64,000 nucleotides of DNA, taken from contig CAKVHV010000003.1 of the NCBI GenBank assembly GCA_934754475.1, positions 62,001-126,000 on the forward strand, read 5' to 3'. The stretch is from an uncultured Clostridia bacterium. Its GTDB lineage: Bacteria; Bacillota; Clostridia; Christensenellales; UBA1242. This document shows, piece by piece, positions 17,762 to 25,286 of the stretch (position 1 is the first letter of the stretch; every line of letters begins with the position of its first letter). The notes under the pieces are model-generated. The model was not told the origin of the DNA and made no database searches. It saw nothing but the letters and a program-made list of their open reading frames with translations. Made by a program: the position numbers and the translations under genes.

Positions 17762-17790
17762 TTGCCTTATGCCTAGTTTTGTATTACAAT
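17762..17790 (+). promoter_or_regulatory. Promoter of the SLOG-like gene
   Basis: TTGCCT (17762-17767), 17 bases, TACAAT (17785-17790). It lies between operator sites 2 and 3, with the predicted start inside site 3. Confidence 0.6.
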
Positions 17791-17793
17791 AAT

Positions 17794-17807
17794 TACGGAG
17801 TATCGTA
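17794..17807. promoter_or_regulatory. Operator-like palindrome, site 3
   Basis: TACGGAGTATCGTA, the same arms TACG/CGTA as site 2 with the GGAG of the ribosome site embedded in it, six bases before the SLOG-like start codon. Confidence 0.6.
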
Positions 17808-17812
17808 TTAAT

Positions 17813-18361
17813 ATGGCATATTGTTCTTTTTTCGGACATAGAAAAATTAAAATAGCCAAAATGCTAAGAAACAAAGTTTGTGGCATTATTGAAGATTTGA
17901 TTACACAAAAAAGTGTAATGGTCTTTTTGTTCGGAAGTAAAAGTCAATTTGATAATCTTTGTTTACAAGTTGTAAGTGAATTAAAACAAAAATATCCATA
18001 TATTCAAAGGGTTGCATATACGTGCAAAAGTGAAAGTTGTATATTAGAAAATGAAAAAAAACAGTGGGAACAAATTTTTGCAAAACTAGATAAAAAAGAA
18101 ACTGAAATTGTATGCTTTGATGCTGAGTATGAGTTTAAATCTAAATACACCGCCGGAAGAGCAAGTTATGTAGAACGTAATCAAGCAATGATAAATCAAA
18201 GTGATTATTGTGTTTTTTATTATGATTCAAATTATCTCCCACCGCAAAGTAAATATTCAAAATCTAATATAAGTTACACTCAGCCAAAAAGCGGGACTAA
18301 ACTTTCTTATGAATATGCCATACAAAAGAAAAAACACATAATAAATGTGTTTGATAAATAA
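17813..18361 (+). CDS. SLOG/YpsA-like (DUF1273-type) protein
   Basis: A 182-residue Rossmann-like protein. The N-terminal SFFGHRK (Gly8-His9-Arg10) and the late KSGTKLSYEYA segment (about residues 160-170) are the usual ligand-loop marks of SLOG/YpsA proteins. The middle carries RASYVERNQAMINQSDYCVFYYD, matching the 'R...RN..mv..sD.v...' pattern of that family. Such proteins are thought to bind nucleotide-derived ligands. The immediate context is three XRE regulators on the other strand with shared operators, and a tRNA scar downstream. This points to a mobile cassette, perhaps prophage- or defence-related; that role is inference. Confidence 0.75.
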   Translation: MAYCSFFGHRKIKIAKMLRNKVCGIIEDLITQKSVMVFLFGSKSQFDNLCLQVVSELKQKYPYIQRVAYTCKSESCILENEKKQWEQIFAKLDKKETEIVCFDAEYEFKSKYTAGRASYVERNQAMINQSDYCVFYYDSNYLPPQSKYSKSNISYTQPKSGTKLSYEYAIQKKKHIINVFDK

Positions 18362-18364
18362 AAA

Positions 18365-18412
18365 ACAAAAAAAGTCCTTTCGGACTTTGTGTGGTACTCC
18401 CAAGGGGACTCG
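18365..18412. repeat. 48-bp direct repeat, copy 1 (tRNA-Glu 3' end plus terminator)
   Basis: Identical to 18541-18588. It contains the terminator hairpin and the last 21 bases of the tRNA-Glu gene including CCA, without the rest of the tRNA. The two copies are 176 bases apart. Confidence 0.9.
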
Positions 18413-18540
18413 CATTAAGCGAAAGCGTCAATTCTCGGGTGAAAGACTCGGTCTTTCGGGTTCCCGAGTACCTTCCCTGAGTTATCAGGGGTTCTGATGT
18501 GAAACATCATTTGCGTTAGCAATAGAGTTCCCGTAGGGAT
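18411..18540. repeat. Micro-hairpin cluster between the direct repeats
   Basis: A chain of short palindromes: CGC/GCG (18411-18421); CTCGGG/CCCGAG enclosing GAAAGAC/GTCTTTC (18434-18468); CCCTGA-GTTA-TCAGGG (18475-18490); TGATG/CATCA (18495-18509); TTGC-GTTA-GCAA (18511-18522); TCCC-GTA-GGGA (18529-18539). No plausible reading frame. It is more G/C-rich than its surroundings. Confidence 0.75.
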
Positions 18541-18588
18541 ACAAAAAAAGTCCTTTCGGACTTTGTGTGGTACTCCCAAGGGGACTCG
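18541..18588. repeat. 48-bp direct repeat, copy 2 (overlaps the intact tRNA-Glu)
   Basis: The parental copy: terminator hairpin plus 3' end of the complete tRNA gene. Confidence 0.9.
18543..18566 (-). terminator. tRNA-Glu terminator
   Basis: AAGTCC-GAAA-GGACTT followed by seven T on the minus strand. The same hairpin is repeated at 18367-18390. Confidence 0.85.
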
Positions 18589-18642
18589 AACCCCTGATTC
18601 CGCCGTGAGAGGGCGACGTCTTAACCACTTGACCATGGGAGC
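18568..18642 (-). tRNA. tRNA-Glu (anticodon CTC)
   Basis: A 75-base cloverleaf with encoded CCA. Acceptor GCTCCCA/TGGGAGT, D-arm with GTC/GAC and the AGTGGTTAA loop, anticodon stem CGCC/GGCG with loop CTCTCAC (anticodon at 18607-18609), T-arm AGGGG/CCCCT with TTCGAGT. The AGTGGTTAAGAC and CGCC...GGCGG segments are typical of bacterial tRNA-Glu. It would read GAG codons. Confidence 0.92.
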
Positions 18643-18722
18643 ATATTAAATTTATACATTACATTTTAATACATATTTTCAAAATTTGCAAGTGCATTTA
18701 AAATAATTTTGAATTTATTATC

Positions 18723-18790
18723 AAAAAAACACCATGAAACCTTTGAAGTGAAATTATATGTTTCACTTTAAATTTCCTATGGTGGTTTTT
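18723..18790. terminator. Terminator between tRNA-Glu region and the PLD-like gene
   Basis: Nested arms AAACACCAT/ATGGTGGTTT (one G-U pair) and AGTGAAA/TTTCACT, ending in poly-T on one side and poly-A on the other. It terminates the leftward PLD-like gene. Confidence 0.65.
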
Positions 18791-18792
18791 TA

Positions 18793-20310
18793 TTATCTGA
18801 ATAATGCTATAAATTTGCTCCAAGAAGCGCTGATTTTTTCGCCTAATTTTCGTTTTTGCATATCTTTGATTGTAACTAATTGTGAGCCATTTATAATTTC
18901 TCTTATGTCGTTGTACATAAGGATTACGCTATCGCCATACAAATAAACTCCTGCATTAAAGTGTTTATAAGTATTTTGGCTATCCAAATTATTTGTTGAA
19001 AGCAAAGCCGAATTGTTGTCTATCATAATAAGTCGTGTGGTCATCTTGCCACCCTTGTATTCATAGACTTCGATTCCTTCCTTGATTAAATCATAAAAGT
19101 ACGAACGAGATAGTGTTTTGATTTTTTGTGATACTTTCTCACTACTAAAGATTAGTCTAACTTTGATACCCGATTTTGCATTAACAATTAGTGCATTTTT
19201 GAGTTCGTCGTCGAGTGCCAAATAAGTAGTAACAATTGCTATATTATCCTTGGCATTATTAATAAGGCTAAGCAAAATATTTTTGTTTGTATGGTCCAAA
19301 GAAACTGGGTTTGTAGAATAAGGCAAAATCCAATCTTTGGTTTTGGCTGGAGTTGAATCTGCAAAGTAATCTTGCAAGTTGATTACTTTCTTGCTTGCAA
19401 ATTGATAGTCTTCAAAGAACATTACAATTAGGTTCTTGACTGCTTCGCCCATGATTCTGACCCCGCAGTCTTTGGTTGCATTTGTCAAATCAATATTTTG
19501 AACATACTCGTCATCAATATTAAATCCACCAAAAAATCCAACTTTTCCGTCTATTACAGTAAGTCTTTTGAAATTTCTACAATTAACAAAACTTCCAGCA
19601 AATGGTTTGTAGCGATTAAATGGAATGGTCTCAATTCCATGATTTTGCATTTTCAAAAAGTCTTCACGAGAGATAAACTTTGTACAAACTGCATCGTCAT
19701 AAACCAATTTGATAGATACGCCTTGTCTTGCCTTGAGTCTAAGAGTATCAAAAAGTTCTGTCCATAGTTTGCCCGGCACAATTTTGTAACACTCAAGCAA
19801 AACATAGTTTTGAGCATTGTTAATTTCATCAATTAAGTCCTTGAAATATGCTTCGCCAAAACTATAATATTTGATACTTGCATTTTGAAAGCAAGGCATT
19901 CCAACAGTATCAACTAAGTAATTACAAGTCTTGTAGGCTTGAGTATTGACAGCCTTGAGATTTGCCATAGTTTCATTACTTTGAAAAACGCTTTTGCGAT
20001 TTCTATAAATAATATCCGACCATTCTTTTTTAATTTTTTTGCTACCCTTTCTATCTTTGAGTGCGACAGCATAACCAATTGCCCAAAAAGGAACTACAAA
20101 CATAGCAAGAAAGACGGTAACCTTGTAACTATCTCTCTCTTCCCTTCCCGACAAAAAGAAAATTGAAATTAAAGCAAGTAGCACACACGCCAAAGAATAG
20201 ATATAAACATATCCAAAATAGTCGCAACCAAAAATAATTGCAATATTAATAAGCAGCAAAAGAGTCAATCTTAAAAATGCCGAACTAAAAAACTTAGTAA
20301 AACTATTCAC
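18793..20310 (-). CDS. Cardiolipin synthase-like PLD-family protein lacking HKD histidines
   Basis: A membrane protein of 505 residues if the GTG at 20310 is used (AAAGGA six bases before it); an in-frame ATG at 20337 would give 514. Three hydrophobic segments lie near the N-terminus, followed by two PLD domains as in bacterial cardiolipin synthases. The first motif reads NFKRLTVIDGKVGFFGGFN, where the catalytic His and Lys are Phe and Arg. The second reads TTRLIMIDNNSALLSTNN, where they are Thr and Arg. The Asp and GG/N residues remain. Both catalytic histidines are thus missing, so it is probably not an active phosphatidyltransferase. The role is unknown; it may bind lipids or partner an active enzyme. 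Confidence 0.85.
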   Translation of the reverse strand: MNSFTKFFSSAFLRLTLLLLINIAIIFGCDYFGYVYIYSLACVLLALISIFFLSGREERDSYKVTVFLAMFVVPFWAIGYAVALKDRKGSKKIKKEWSDIIYRNRKSVFQSNETMANLKAVNTQAYKTCNYLVDTVGMPCFQNASIKYYSFGEAYFKDLIDEINNAQNYVLLECYKIVPGKLWTELFDTLRLKARQGVSIKLVYDDAVCTKFISREDFLKMQNHGIETIPFNRYKPFAGSFVNCRNFKRLTVIDGKVGFFGGFNIDDEYVQNIDLTNATKDCGVRIMGEAVKNLIVMFFEDYQFASKKVINLQDYFADSTPAKTKDWILPYSTNPVSLDHTNKNILLSLINNAKDNIAIVTTYLALDDELKNALIVNAKSGIKVRLIFSSEKVSQKIKTLSRSYFYDLIKEGIEVYEYKGGKMTTRLIMIDNNSALLSTNNLDSQNTYKHFNAGVYLYGDSVILMYNDIREIINGSQLVTIKDMQKRKLGEKISASWSKFIALFR

Positions 20311-20559
20311 AATAATTCCTTTAACCATTAAAACCAAAATTCAAAAGTTACTTTATTTTGGCTTGTATTTGTGTAAATATATATGATTTTTATTTAAAAT
20401 TATTCAAAAAATATATTTACATCTTTGATACTAAGTTAATTTTAGCACAAAAAAATATAAAAAACAAATTTTTTGCTTGAATTTCTTACAAAATTAAAAG
20501 TCTGATTAAACAAATTTTGACAAGTCAATAATTAATTAAACCATCCAAGAAAATTGACT

Positions 20560-20934
20560 TTATGAGTGATATTCGGCATAGAGAATGGAACGTTTGTCGC
20601 AAAAAATCTTTTTGTTTTTTTCTTTGAGATTGTCTAGTTTGTAATATGTAAAATTAATGAGTACTTGTTCTATCATATCCACAAGCCTAAGGTTAACAAA
20701 AAATATTCTTATCATCTGCTTATATATACTATTGTCTCTTAGGAACTTACCCACAATTTCAAAACAAGTCCAATAACTATTTTCCCTAAATGTTTCGTCA
20801 TAATTTTTGTTATTAAACAAAACATCTTTGGAAATATATTTGCTCAAATCTTTGAACATGACGTCAAGCATAAACAAACGCAACTCGTCGTTTGTGTACA
20901 AATAATTTATAATTTTTTCAGATTTTGTTTGCAT
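20560..20934 (-). CDS. Small unknown protein, 'SILY' family (module 2)
   Basis: A 124-residue protein with a GGAG site before its ATG. It resembles the 133-residue product at 10679-11080 along its length: LYTNDELRLFMLDVM, the aromatic core FEIVGKFLRDNSIYKQMIRIFF against FFIIGQFFKNNPTYLKIIKRVY (shown as aligned pieces), and the closing RSILYAEY. It is divergent from a tandem-HTH XRE gene, as in module 1. A TATAAT (20959-20964, minus strand) with TTGATT 18 bases away is a plausible promoter. Function unknown. Confidence 0.7.
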   Translation of the reverse strand: MQTKSEKIINYLYTNDELRLFMLDVMFKDLSKYISKDVLFNNKNYDETFRENSYWTCFEIVGKFLRDNSIYKQMIRIFFVNLRLVDMIEQVLINFTYYKLDNLKEKNKKIFCDKRSILYAEYHS

Positions 20935-21048
20935 TACTTAGCTCCATTCGTTTTTGTTATTATAGCACCCGAACAACTCGTAAATCAAGTAAAATAAACT
21001 ATTTACAGATTAGAAATAATAATGATAAATAATATATGGAGAGAGTGT

Positions 21049-21489
21049 GTGAATCAATTTCAAGAAAGTTTGAATGAATTGATTATTGAAAACAATTTAA
21101 ATAAACTCAAATTAGCCCAAATTTTGGGGATAAGTTCTAATACTTTGAGCGGATATTTTGTCAAAAATTATTATCCGAGAATTGAAATTGCAATCAAGAT
21201 GTGCAATTATTTTGATTGCTCACTTGATTACTTGTTTGGCATAACCGACAAGCGAAAACCCGAATACACTTTTGATAACTCCAAACTTCTAAACAACTTT
21301 AATAACAATCTCAAATCACTATTCAAAAAGAATAATTTGTCAGTTGCAAGTGCTATGAAAGCCATGCAACTAGACGAGTATACTTATTACAATTGGAAAA
21401 AGGGAAAATTTCCTAACACAACAAACATATTGGTTGTATCTAAATTCTTTGGAGTAAGCATAGATTTTTTGCTTGGGCATGAGTGTTAA
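21049..21489 (+). CDS. Tandem-HTH XRE-family regulator (module 2)
   Basis: A 146-residue protein starting at GTG 21049, five bases after GGAGAG. This start matches its paralogue at 9644-10087 residue for residue (ESLNEL near position 6), so an upstream ATG at 21022 is rejected. Two HTH domains (LKLAQILGISSNTLSGYF and SAMKAMQLDEYTYYNWKKG) and the two boxes LDYLFG and IDFLLGHEC repeat the architecture of module 1. It is divergent from its small partner across 114 bases. It ends before a bidirectional terminator shared with efp. Confidence 0.85.
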   Translation: MNQFQESLNELIIENNLNKLKLAQILGISSNTLSGYFVKNYYPRIEIAIKMCNYFDCSLDYLFGITDKRKPEYTFDNSKLLNNFNNNLKSLFKKNNLSVASAMKAMQLDEYTYYNWKKGKFPNTTNILVVSKFFGVSIDFLLGHEC

Positions 21490-21525
21490 ACTTAAAAAGT
21501 TTGCATCAAAATTATTAAATATAAA

Positions 21526-21558
21526 CAAAAAAAAAGGCAACATAAAGTTGTCTTTTTT
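21526..21558. terminator. Bidirectional terminator
   Basis: AAAAAAGGCAAC/GTTGTCTTTTTT (one G-U pair) between the convergent XRE gene and efp. Confidence 0.8.
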
Positions 21559-21563
21559 CTTAC

Positions 21564-22121
21564 TTATTTAACTCTTTCCATGTATTCGCCAGTACGAGTG
21601 TCAATTCTAATTCTTTCGCCATTGTTTACAAACAAAGGAACTTTGACAACTAGACCAGTTTCACACTTAGCAGGCTTGTATGCTGTTCCACTTGTGTTTC
21701 CAGCAACAGCAGGCTCACATTCTACGATATTTAGTTCAATAAATGTAGGTGGGTCGATACTAATAAGTTTGCCATTAGCATATTTAACAGAACAAACAGT
21801 ATCGTCTTTGATATATTTCATAACATCTTGAACTTGTGCTTTGTCAAAAGGAACTTGGTCATAAGTCTCCAAATCCATAAAGTAAACTAAATCGCCATCT
21901 TCATAAGAATATTGCATTTCTTTGGTGTCTACAAAAACTTCGCCAACAGTTTCACTTGGAAGGAAGTTCTTTTCCAAAACTTGACCAGTTTCGATATTTT
22001 TTAGCTTTGTTCTAAATAGAGCAGCAAGTCTTGGACGGCTAACTTTTTGATATTCTACAACATACCAAAGTTTGCCATCAAATTCTATAGTTGAGTTGAT
22101 TTTTACATCTTGAATATTCAT
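21564..22121 (-). CDS. efp: Elongation factor P with non-canonical loop
   Basis: Relieves ribosome stalling at polyproline stretches. Start chosen at ATG 22121 behind AGGAG; 185 residues, three OB-type domains as usual (KOW-like N-terminus, central domain near 65-125, C-terminal GLVVKVPLFVNNGERIRIDTRTGEYMERV). The normally conserved tip loop (KPGKG in most Gram-positives) reads KVSRPRLAALF at residues 26-36, with Arg31 where the modified Lys usually sits. It may therefore be unmodified or modified differently. A promoter with TATAAT (22193-22198, minus strand) precedes it. Confidence 0.93.
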   Translation of the reverse strand: MNIQDVKINSTIEFDGKLWYVVEYQKVSRPRLAALFRTKLKNIETGQVLEKNFLPSETVGEVFVDTKEMQYSYEDGDLVYFMDLETYDQVPFDKAQVQDVMKYIKDDTVCSVKYANGKLISIDPPTFIELNIVECEPAVAGNTSGTAYKPAKCETGLVVKVPLFVNNGERIRIDTRTGEYMERVK

Positions 22122-22229
22122 AATATCTCCTAAAATTGTCTTAAATTTTCTAACACTTTGTATTTTAGCAAAAAATATTAATTTTTGCAAGTATTATAGC
22201 CAAATTTGTGTTTCGTTTGCAAAAATATT

Positions 22230-23429
22230 TTACTTAGATATTAAATAATAAATTTTTTCGAGTTCCTTGGCTGACATAAGTTTAGGAACGGGATAAAGCG
22301 GATTGCCTTCGCTACTTGCATGCAAAGCGAGTTCGCTTATGTCATCTGGATTAATAAAATCAAATCTCTTTGGGATTTCAAAATGCTCATTCATTTCCAA
22401 TATTTTGTTAATGAGTTTGCTTGATGCTATTTGGTCACTTTCATAAGGTCTAGCGATGTTGCAATAAACCGCTATTTCCTTGAGTTTTTTGTAAATAGTT
22501 GGACCATATTCACTAAGCATATACGGAAGAATTACTGCATTGGCTAGTCCATGTGGAGTATTATATTTTCCACCTAGTGAATGTGCTATAGCATGAACAT
22601 ATCCGACATAAGATATTGTAAATGCAACACCCGCCATATAAGATGCTTTGAGCATGTGTGCTCTTGCTCTTTCGTTTTTGCCATCGTCATAAACTTTTTC
22701 TAAATTTTCAAAAATAAGTCTACATGCTTCGAGCGAACAATGTCTAGTGTGTTTGTTTGTCGACCTTCCGATATACGCTTCAATCGCATGAGTCAAAGCA
22801 TCCATGCCAGTTGTCGCTGTCAAAAATTTTGGAAGATTGATAGTTAGAGTCGGGTCAAGTACAGCATAACTTGGAATTAACTTAAAGTCATTGATTGCAT
22901 ATTTTGTATGAGTTTCGGGGTTTGTAATAACAGCGGCAACTGTAGTTTCACTACCCGTTCCGGCTGTTGTTGGAATTGCTATAAGCAAAGGCAAATCCTT
23001 TTTGACTTTGAGAAGACCTTTCATTTTTTGAACAGATTTTTTTGGATTAACAACTCTAGCCCCTGTGACCTTGGCACAATCCATAACACTTCCGCCACCA
23101 AAAGCAATAATTCCTTGGCATGAATTATTCAAGTACATCTTGTACGCATCTTCTATATTATTTATAGTTGGATTTGGCACTGTTTCGTCAAACACAAAAA
23201 CATTTTTTCCGCTATCTTTCAAGTCTTTTTCCAAACTTTCGGTTAGTCCTAAATTTCTTATGCCCTTGTCTGTAACTAACAAAACATTATCTATGTTTTT
23301 TTCGTTTAAGACATTTTTTATATCCAAAACACTATTTAAAATTTGTGGTTCACGATAAGGCATAAGCGGGATAATCCACTTAAATATTGTCTGATAAGTT
23401 CTACAATAAATTTTTGAAAATATATTCAT
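22230..23429 (-). CDS. Iron-containing alcohol dehydrogenase
   Basis: A group III, metal-dependent NAD(P)H alcohol dehydrogenase of 399 residues, butanol-dehydrogenase-like. NAD site GGGSVMDCAK (about 97-106), IPTTAGTGSET (about 142-152), and the metal-binding segment with HAIAHSLGG and PHGLANA (about 278-298). It is the last gene of the glycogen/alpha-glucan operon, 19 bases behind the GH13 gene. That fits reoxidation of NADH from fermenting stored glucan, though the natural substrate cannot be read from sequence. Confidence 0.92.
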   Translation of the reverse strand: MNIFSKIYCRTYQTIFKWIIPLMPYREPQILNSVLDIKNVLNEKNIDNVLLVTDKGIRNLGLTESLEKDLKDSGKNVFVFDETVPNPTINNIEDAYKMYLNNSCQGIIAFGGGSVMDCAKVTGARVVNPKKSVQKMKGLLKVKKDLPLLIAIPTTAGTGSETTVAAVITNPETHTKYAINDFKLIPSYAVLDPTLTINLPKFLTATTGMDALTHAIEAYIGRSTNKHTRHCSLEACRLIFENLEKVYDDGKNERARAHMLKASYMAGVAFTISYVGYVHAIAHSLGGKYNTPHGLANAVILPYMLSEYGPTIYKKLKEIAVYCNIARPYESDQIASSKLINKILEMNEHFEIPKRFDFINPDDISELALHASSEGNPLYPVPKLMSAKELEKIYYLISK

Positions 23430-23448
23430 AACTTTTCCCTTTTGTTAT

Positions 23449-25260
23449 CTAAATTAAAACCAATGCGTCATCAGTTTCTACTTGAATTTTGCCACTAATT
23501 CTATCGTTTGTAAAGTAATTAGTCATAGTTTTCATAAGAGTAAATTCAAATGTCTTACTTCCACGATTGATTATAATAATTGCTTTCATATCGCCTTTGA
23601 CTCTCTCATAAGCAACAACTCCGTCCATAGCATACAAGATATTCATATCTCCGCCATCGAATACTTTGTCGTTACGCAAGTTACCCAAATTTTTGTACCA
23701 CTCAATCAAGTCCAAATCTTCGTTTCCCCATGGATAAGGCTTTCTGCAGAACGGGTCAAGAGTACCTTCCACTCCCGCTTCGTCGCCATAGAATACAGTA
23801 GGAATACCCATGACTGTATATTGCATGATTGTAGCCAACTTGAGTAGTTTTATGGCTTTGTTTCTCTCATCGGAAGTTAATTTGTAATCTTGTCTAGTAT
23901 TTACGCTATCGTCTATGCCAAGATAAGTCAAGGCTCTGATTGTATCGTGAGTATCTAGGATATTCATAAGGTTATTTTGAATAGCTTTTGGATACTGGTC
24001 TTTGATAAGATTGATGATATTTACAAAACTCTTCTCGTTTCCAGTTTTAACAAAATCCAAAATTGCATTTTTCATAGGATAGTTTGTAACACTATCTAGG
24101 TTTCCGCCCAAGAAATAATTTTTACGTTCGTCATAAGAAATTTTGGTCGACGCATCTTCCCAAACTTCGCCTATCATAATAGCCTTGGGATTAACACGTC
24201 TAGCGGCATCACAAATTGCGTGAGTGAACTTGTTAGTAAGTTCGTCTACAACGTCTAGTCTAAATCCCGCAATTCCCATAGCCATATACTTTTCAATTAT
24301 TCCACCACGACCGGCAATATAATCAAAAAATGATGAATTTTCTTCGGTTTGTGGCAAGGTTTTGATACCCCACCAACAACTATATTCATCGGGGTATTTA
24401 TCAAAACTGTACCACGAATAATACTTGGAATTTGGACTCTGATAAGCGCCAACTGTTCGGTATCTTCCGAGTTTATTAAAGTATACACTATCGCTACCCG
24501 TATGATTAAATACTCCGTCAAGAATTATAGATATTCCAAGTCTTCTGGCTTTTTTGACAAGGGTTTCAAATATCTCTTGATTGCCAAACATACTATCTAT
24601 TTTGGAGTAGTCGGCAATATCATATTTGTGACTACTATTCGCTTCCATAATTGGGCTTAAGTAAATAATGCTAACATTTAGTGATTTGAGATAATCTAGT
24701 TTGTCTATAATTCCTTGCAAGTTTCCGCCATAACAATTTGCATTTATTCTCTCTCCGACTTCGTTATATTCATACTCAATCGGCTTTTGCCAATCATCTA
24801 TTAAATGCAGTCCACTTCTTGGCTTAACTTCGCCCGATTTATTAAATCTATCGACGAAAATATGATAGATAATGCCTTTCTTGAAATTATTATCTATCTT
24901 GCTTTCTTTGGAAATTACTAATTGCAAAAAGTCTGAGTCGGCAGGGCTTGGCATAACATCCAAACTATCCGACCTAATTAACTTAAAGTCGCCTTCGTTT
25001 GTCTCCACTTCAAAGTGATACCAAAAAAATCCCGACTCCAAGAAAGTATGCGAAAACTCAAGATGATAATATCTATCGTCTGCATATTTGTGAGCCATTT
25101 CATATCTTTGCTCACATTCTCCATCTTGGTGCATTACAAAGTATGCTTTTTTGATTCCTACAAACTTAATCACCTTAAGTTCATAAGTAACAGTTGTGCC
25201 TTTCCCGCATGCACCGCTTGGCTTTTTGTTATTAATTGGATTAAAAACAAAATTTTCCAT
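23449..25260 (-). CDS. GH13 alpha-glucan hydrolase (neopullulanase / cyclomaltodextrinase-like)
   Basis: A 603-residue intracellular amylase-family enzyme. An N-terminal beta-sandwich (about 1-125) resembles the linker domain of cyclomaltodextrinases. The (beta/alpha)8 barrel shows DGVFNHTG (about 255), the nucleophile region GFRLDVVDEL (about 333), the acid/base MIGEVWEDA (about 362) and DTHDTIRAL (about 437). No signal peptide. Placed between glgP and Fe-ADH, it most likely hydrolyses maltodextrins or branched limit dextrins from glycogen. The exact specificity (debranching, neopullulanase or maltogenic) is open. Confidence 0.9.
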   Translation of the reverse strand: MENFVFNPINNKKPSGACGKGTTVTYELKVIKFVGIKKAYFVMHQDGECEQRYEMAHKYADDRYYHLEFSHTFLESGFFWYHFEVETNEGDFKLIRSDSLDVMPSPADSDFLQLVISKESKIDNNFKKGIIYHIFVDRFNKSGEVKPRSGLHLIDDWQKPIEYEYNEVGERINANCYGGNLQGIIDKLDYLKSLNVSIIYLSPIMEANSSHKYDIADYSKIDSMFGNQEIFETLVKKARRLGISIILDGVFNHTGSDSVYFNKLGRYRTVGAYQSPNSKYYSWYSFDKYPDEYSCWWGIKTLPQTEENSSFFDYIAGRGGIIEKYMAMGIAGFRLDVVDELTNKFTHAICDAARRVNPKAIMIGEVWEDASTKISYDERKNYFLGGNLDSVTNYPMKNAILDFVKTGNEKSFVNIINLIKDQYPKAIQNNLMNILDTHDTIRALTYLGIDDSVNTRQDYKLTSDERNKAIKLLKLATIMQYTVMGIPTVFYGDEAGVEGTLDPFCRKPYPWGNEDLDLIEWYKNLGNLRNDKVFDGGDMNILYAMDGVVAYERVKGDMKAIIIINRGSKTFEFTLMKTMTNYFTNDRISGKIQVETDDALVLI

Positions 25261-25286
25261 TCTTCACCTTGTTTTACTATAAGTTT

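Noticed and set aside
18365..18540. A second, degenerate tRNA gene upstream of the tRNA-Glu scar
   Set aside because: Only the 3' 21 bases are tRNA-derived; no matching 5' acceptor arm or anticodon arm can be folded.
18415..18636. 73-codon open frame over the tRNA-Glu region
   Set aside because: It overlaps the tRNA gene, its terminator and the hairpin cluster; no ribosome site.
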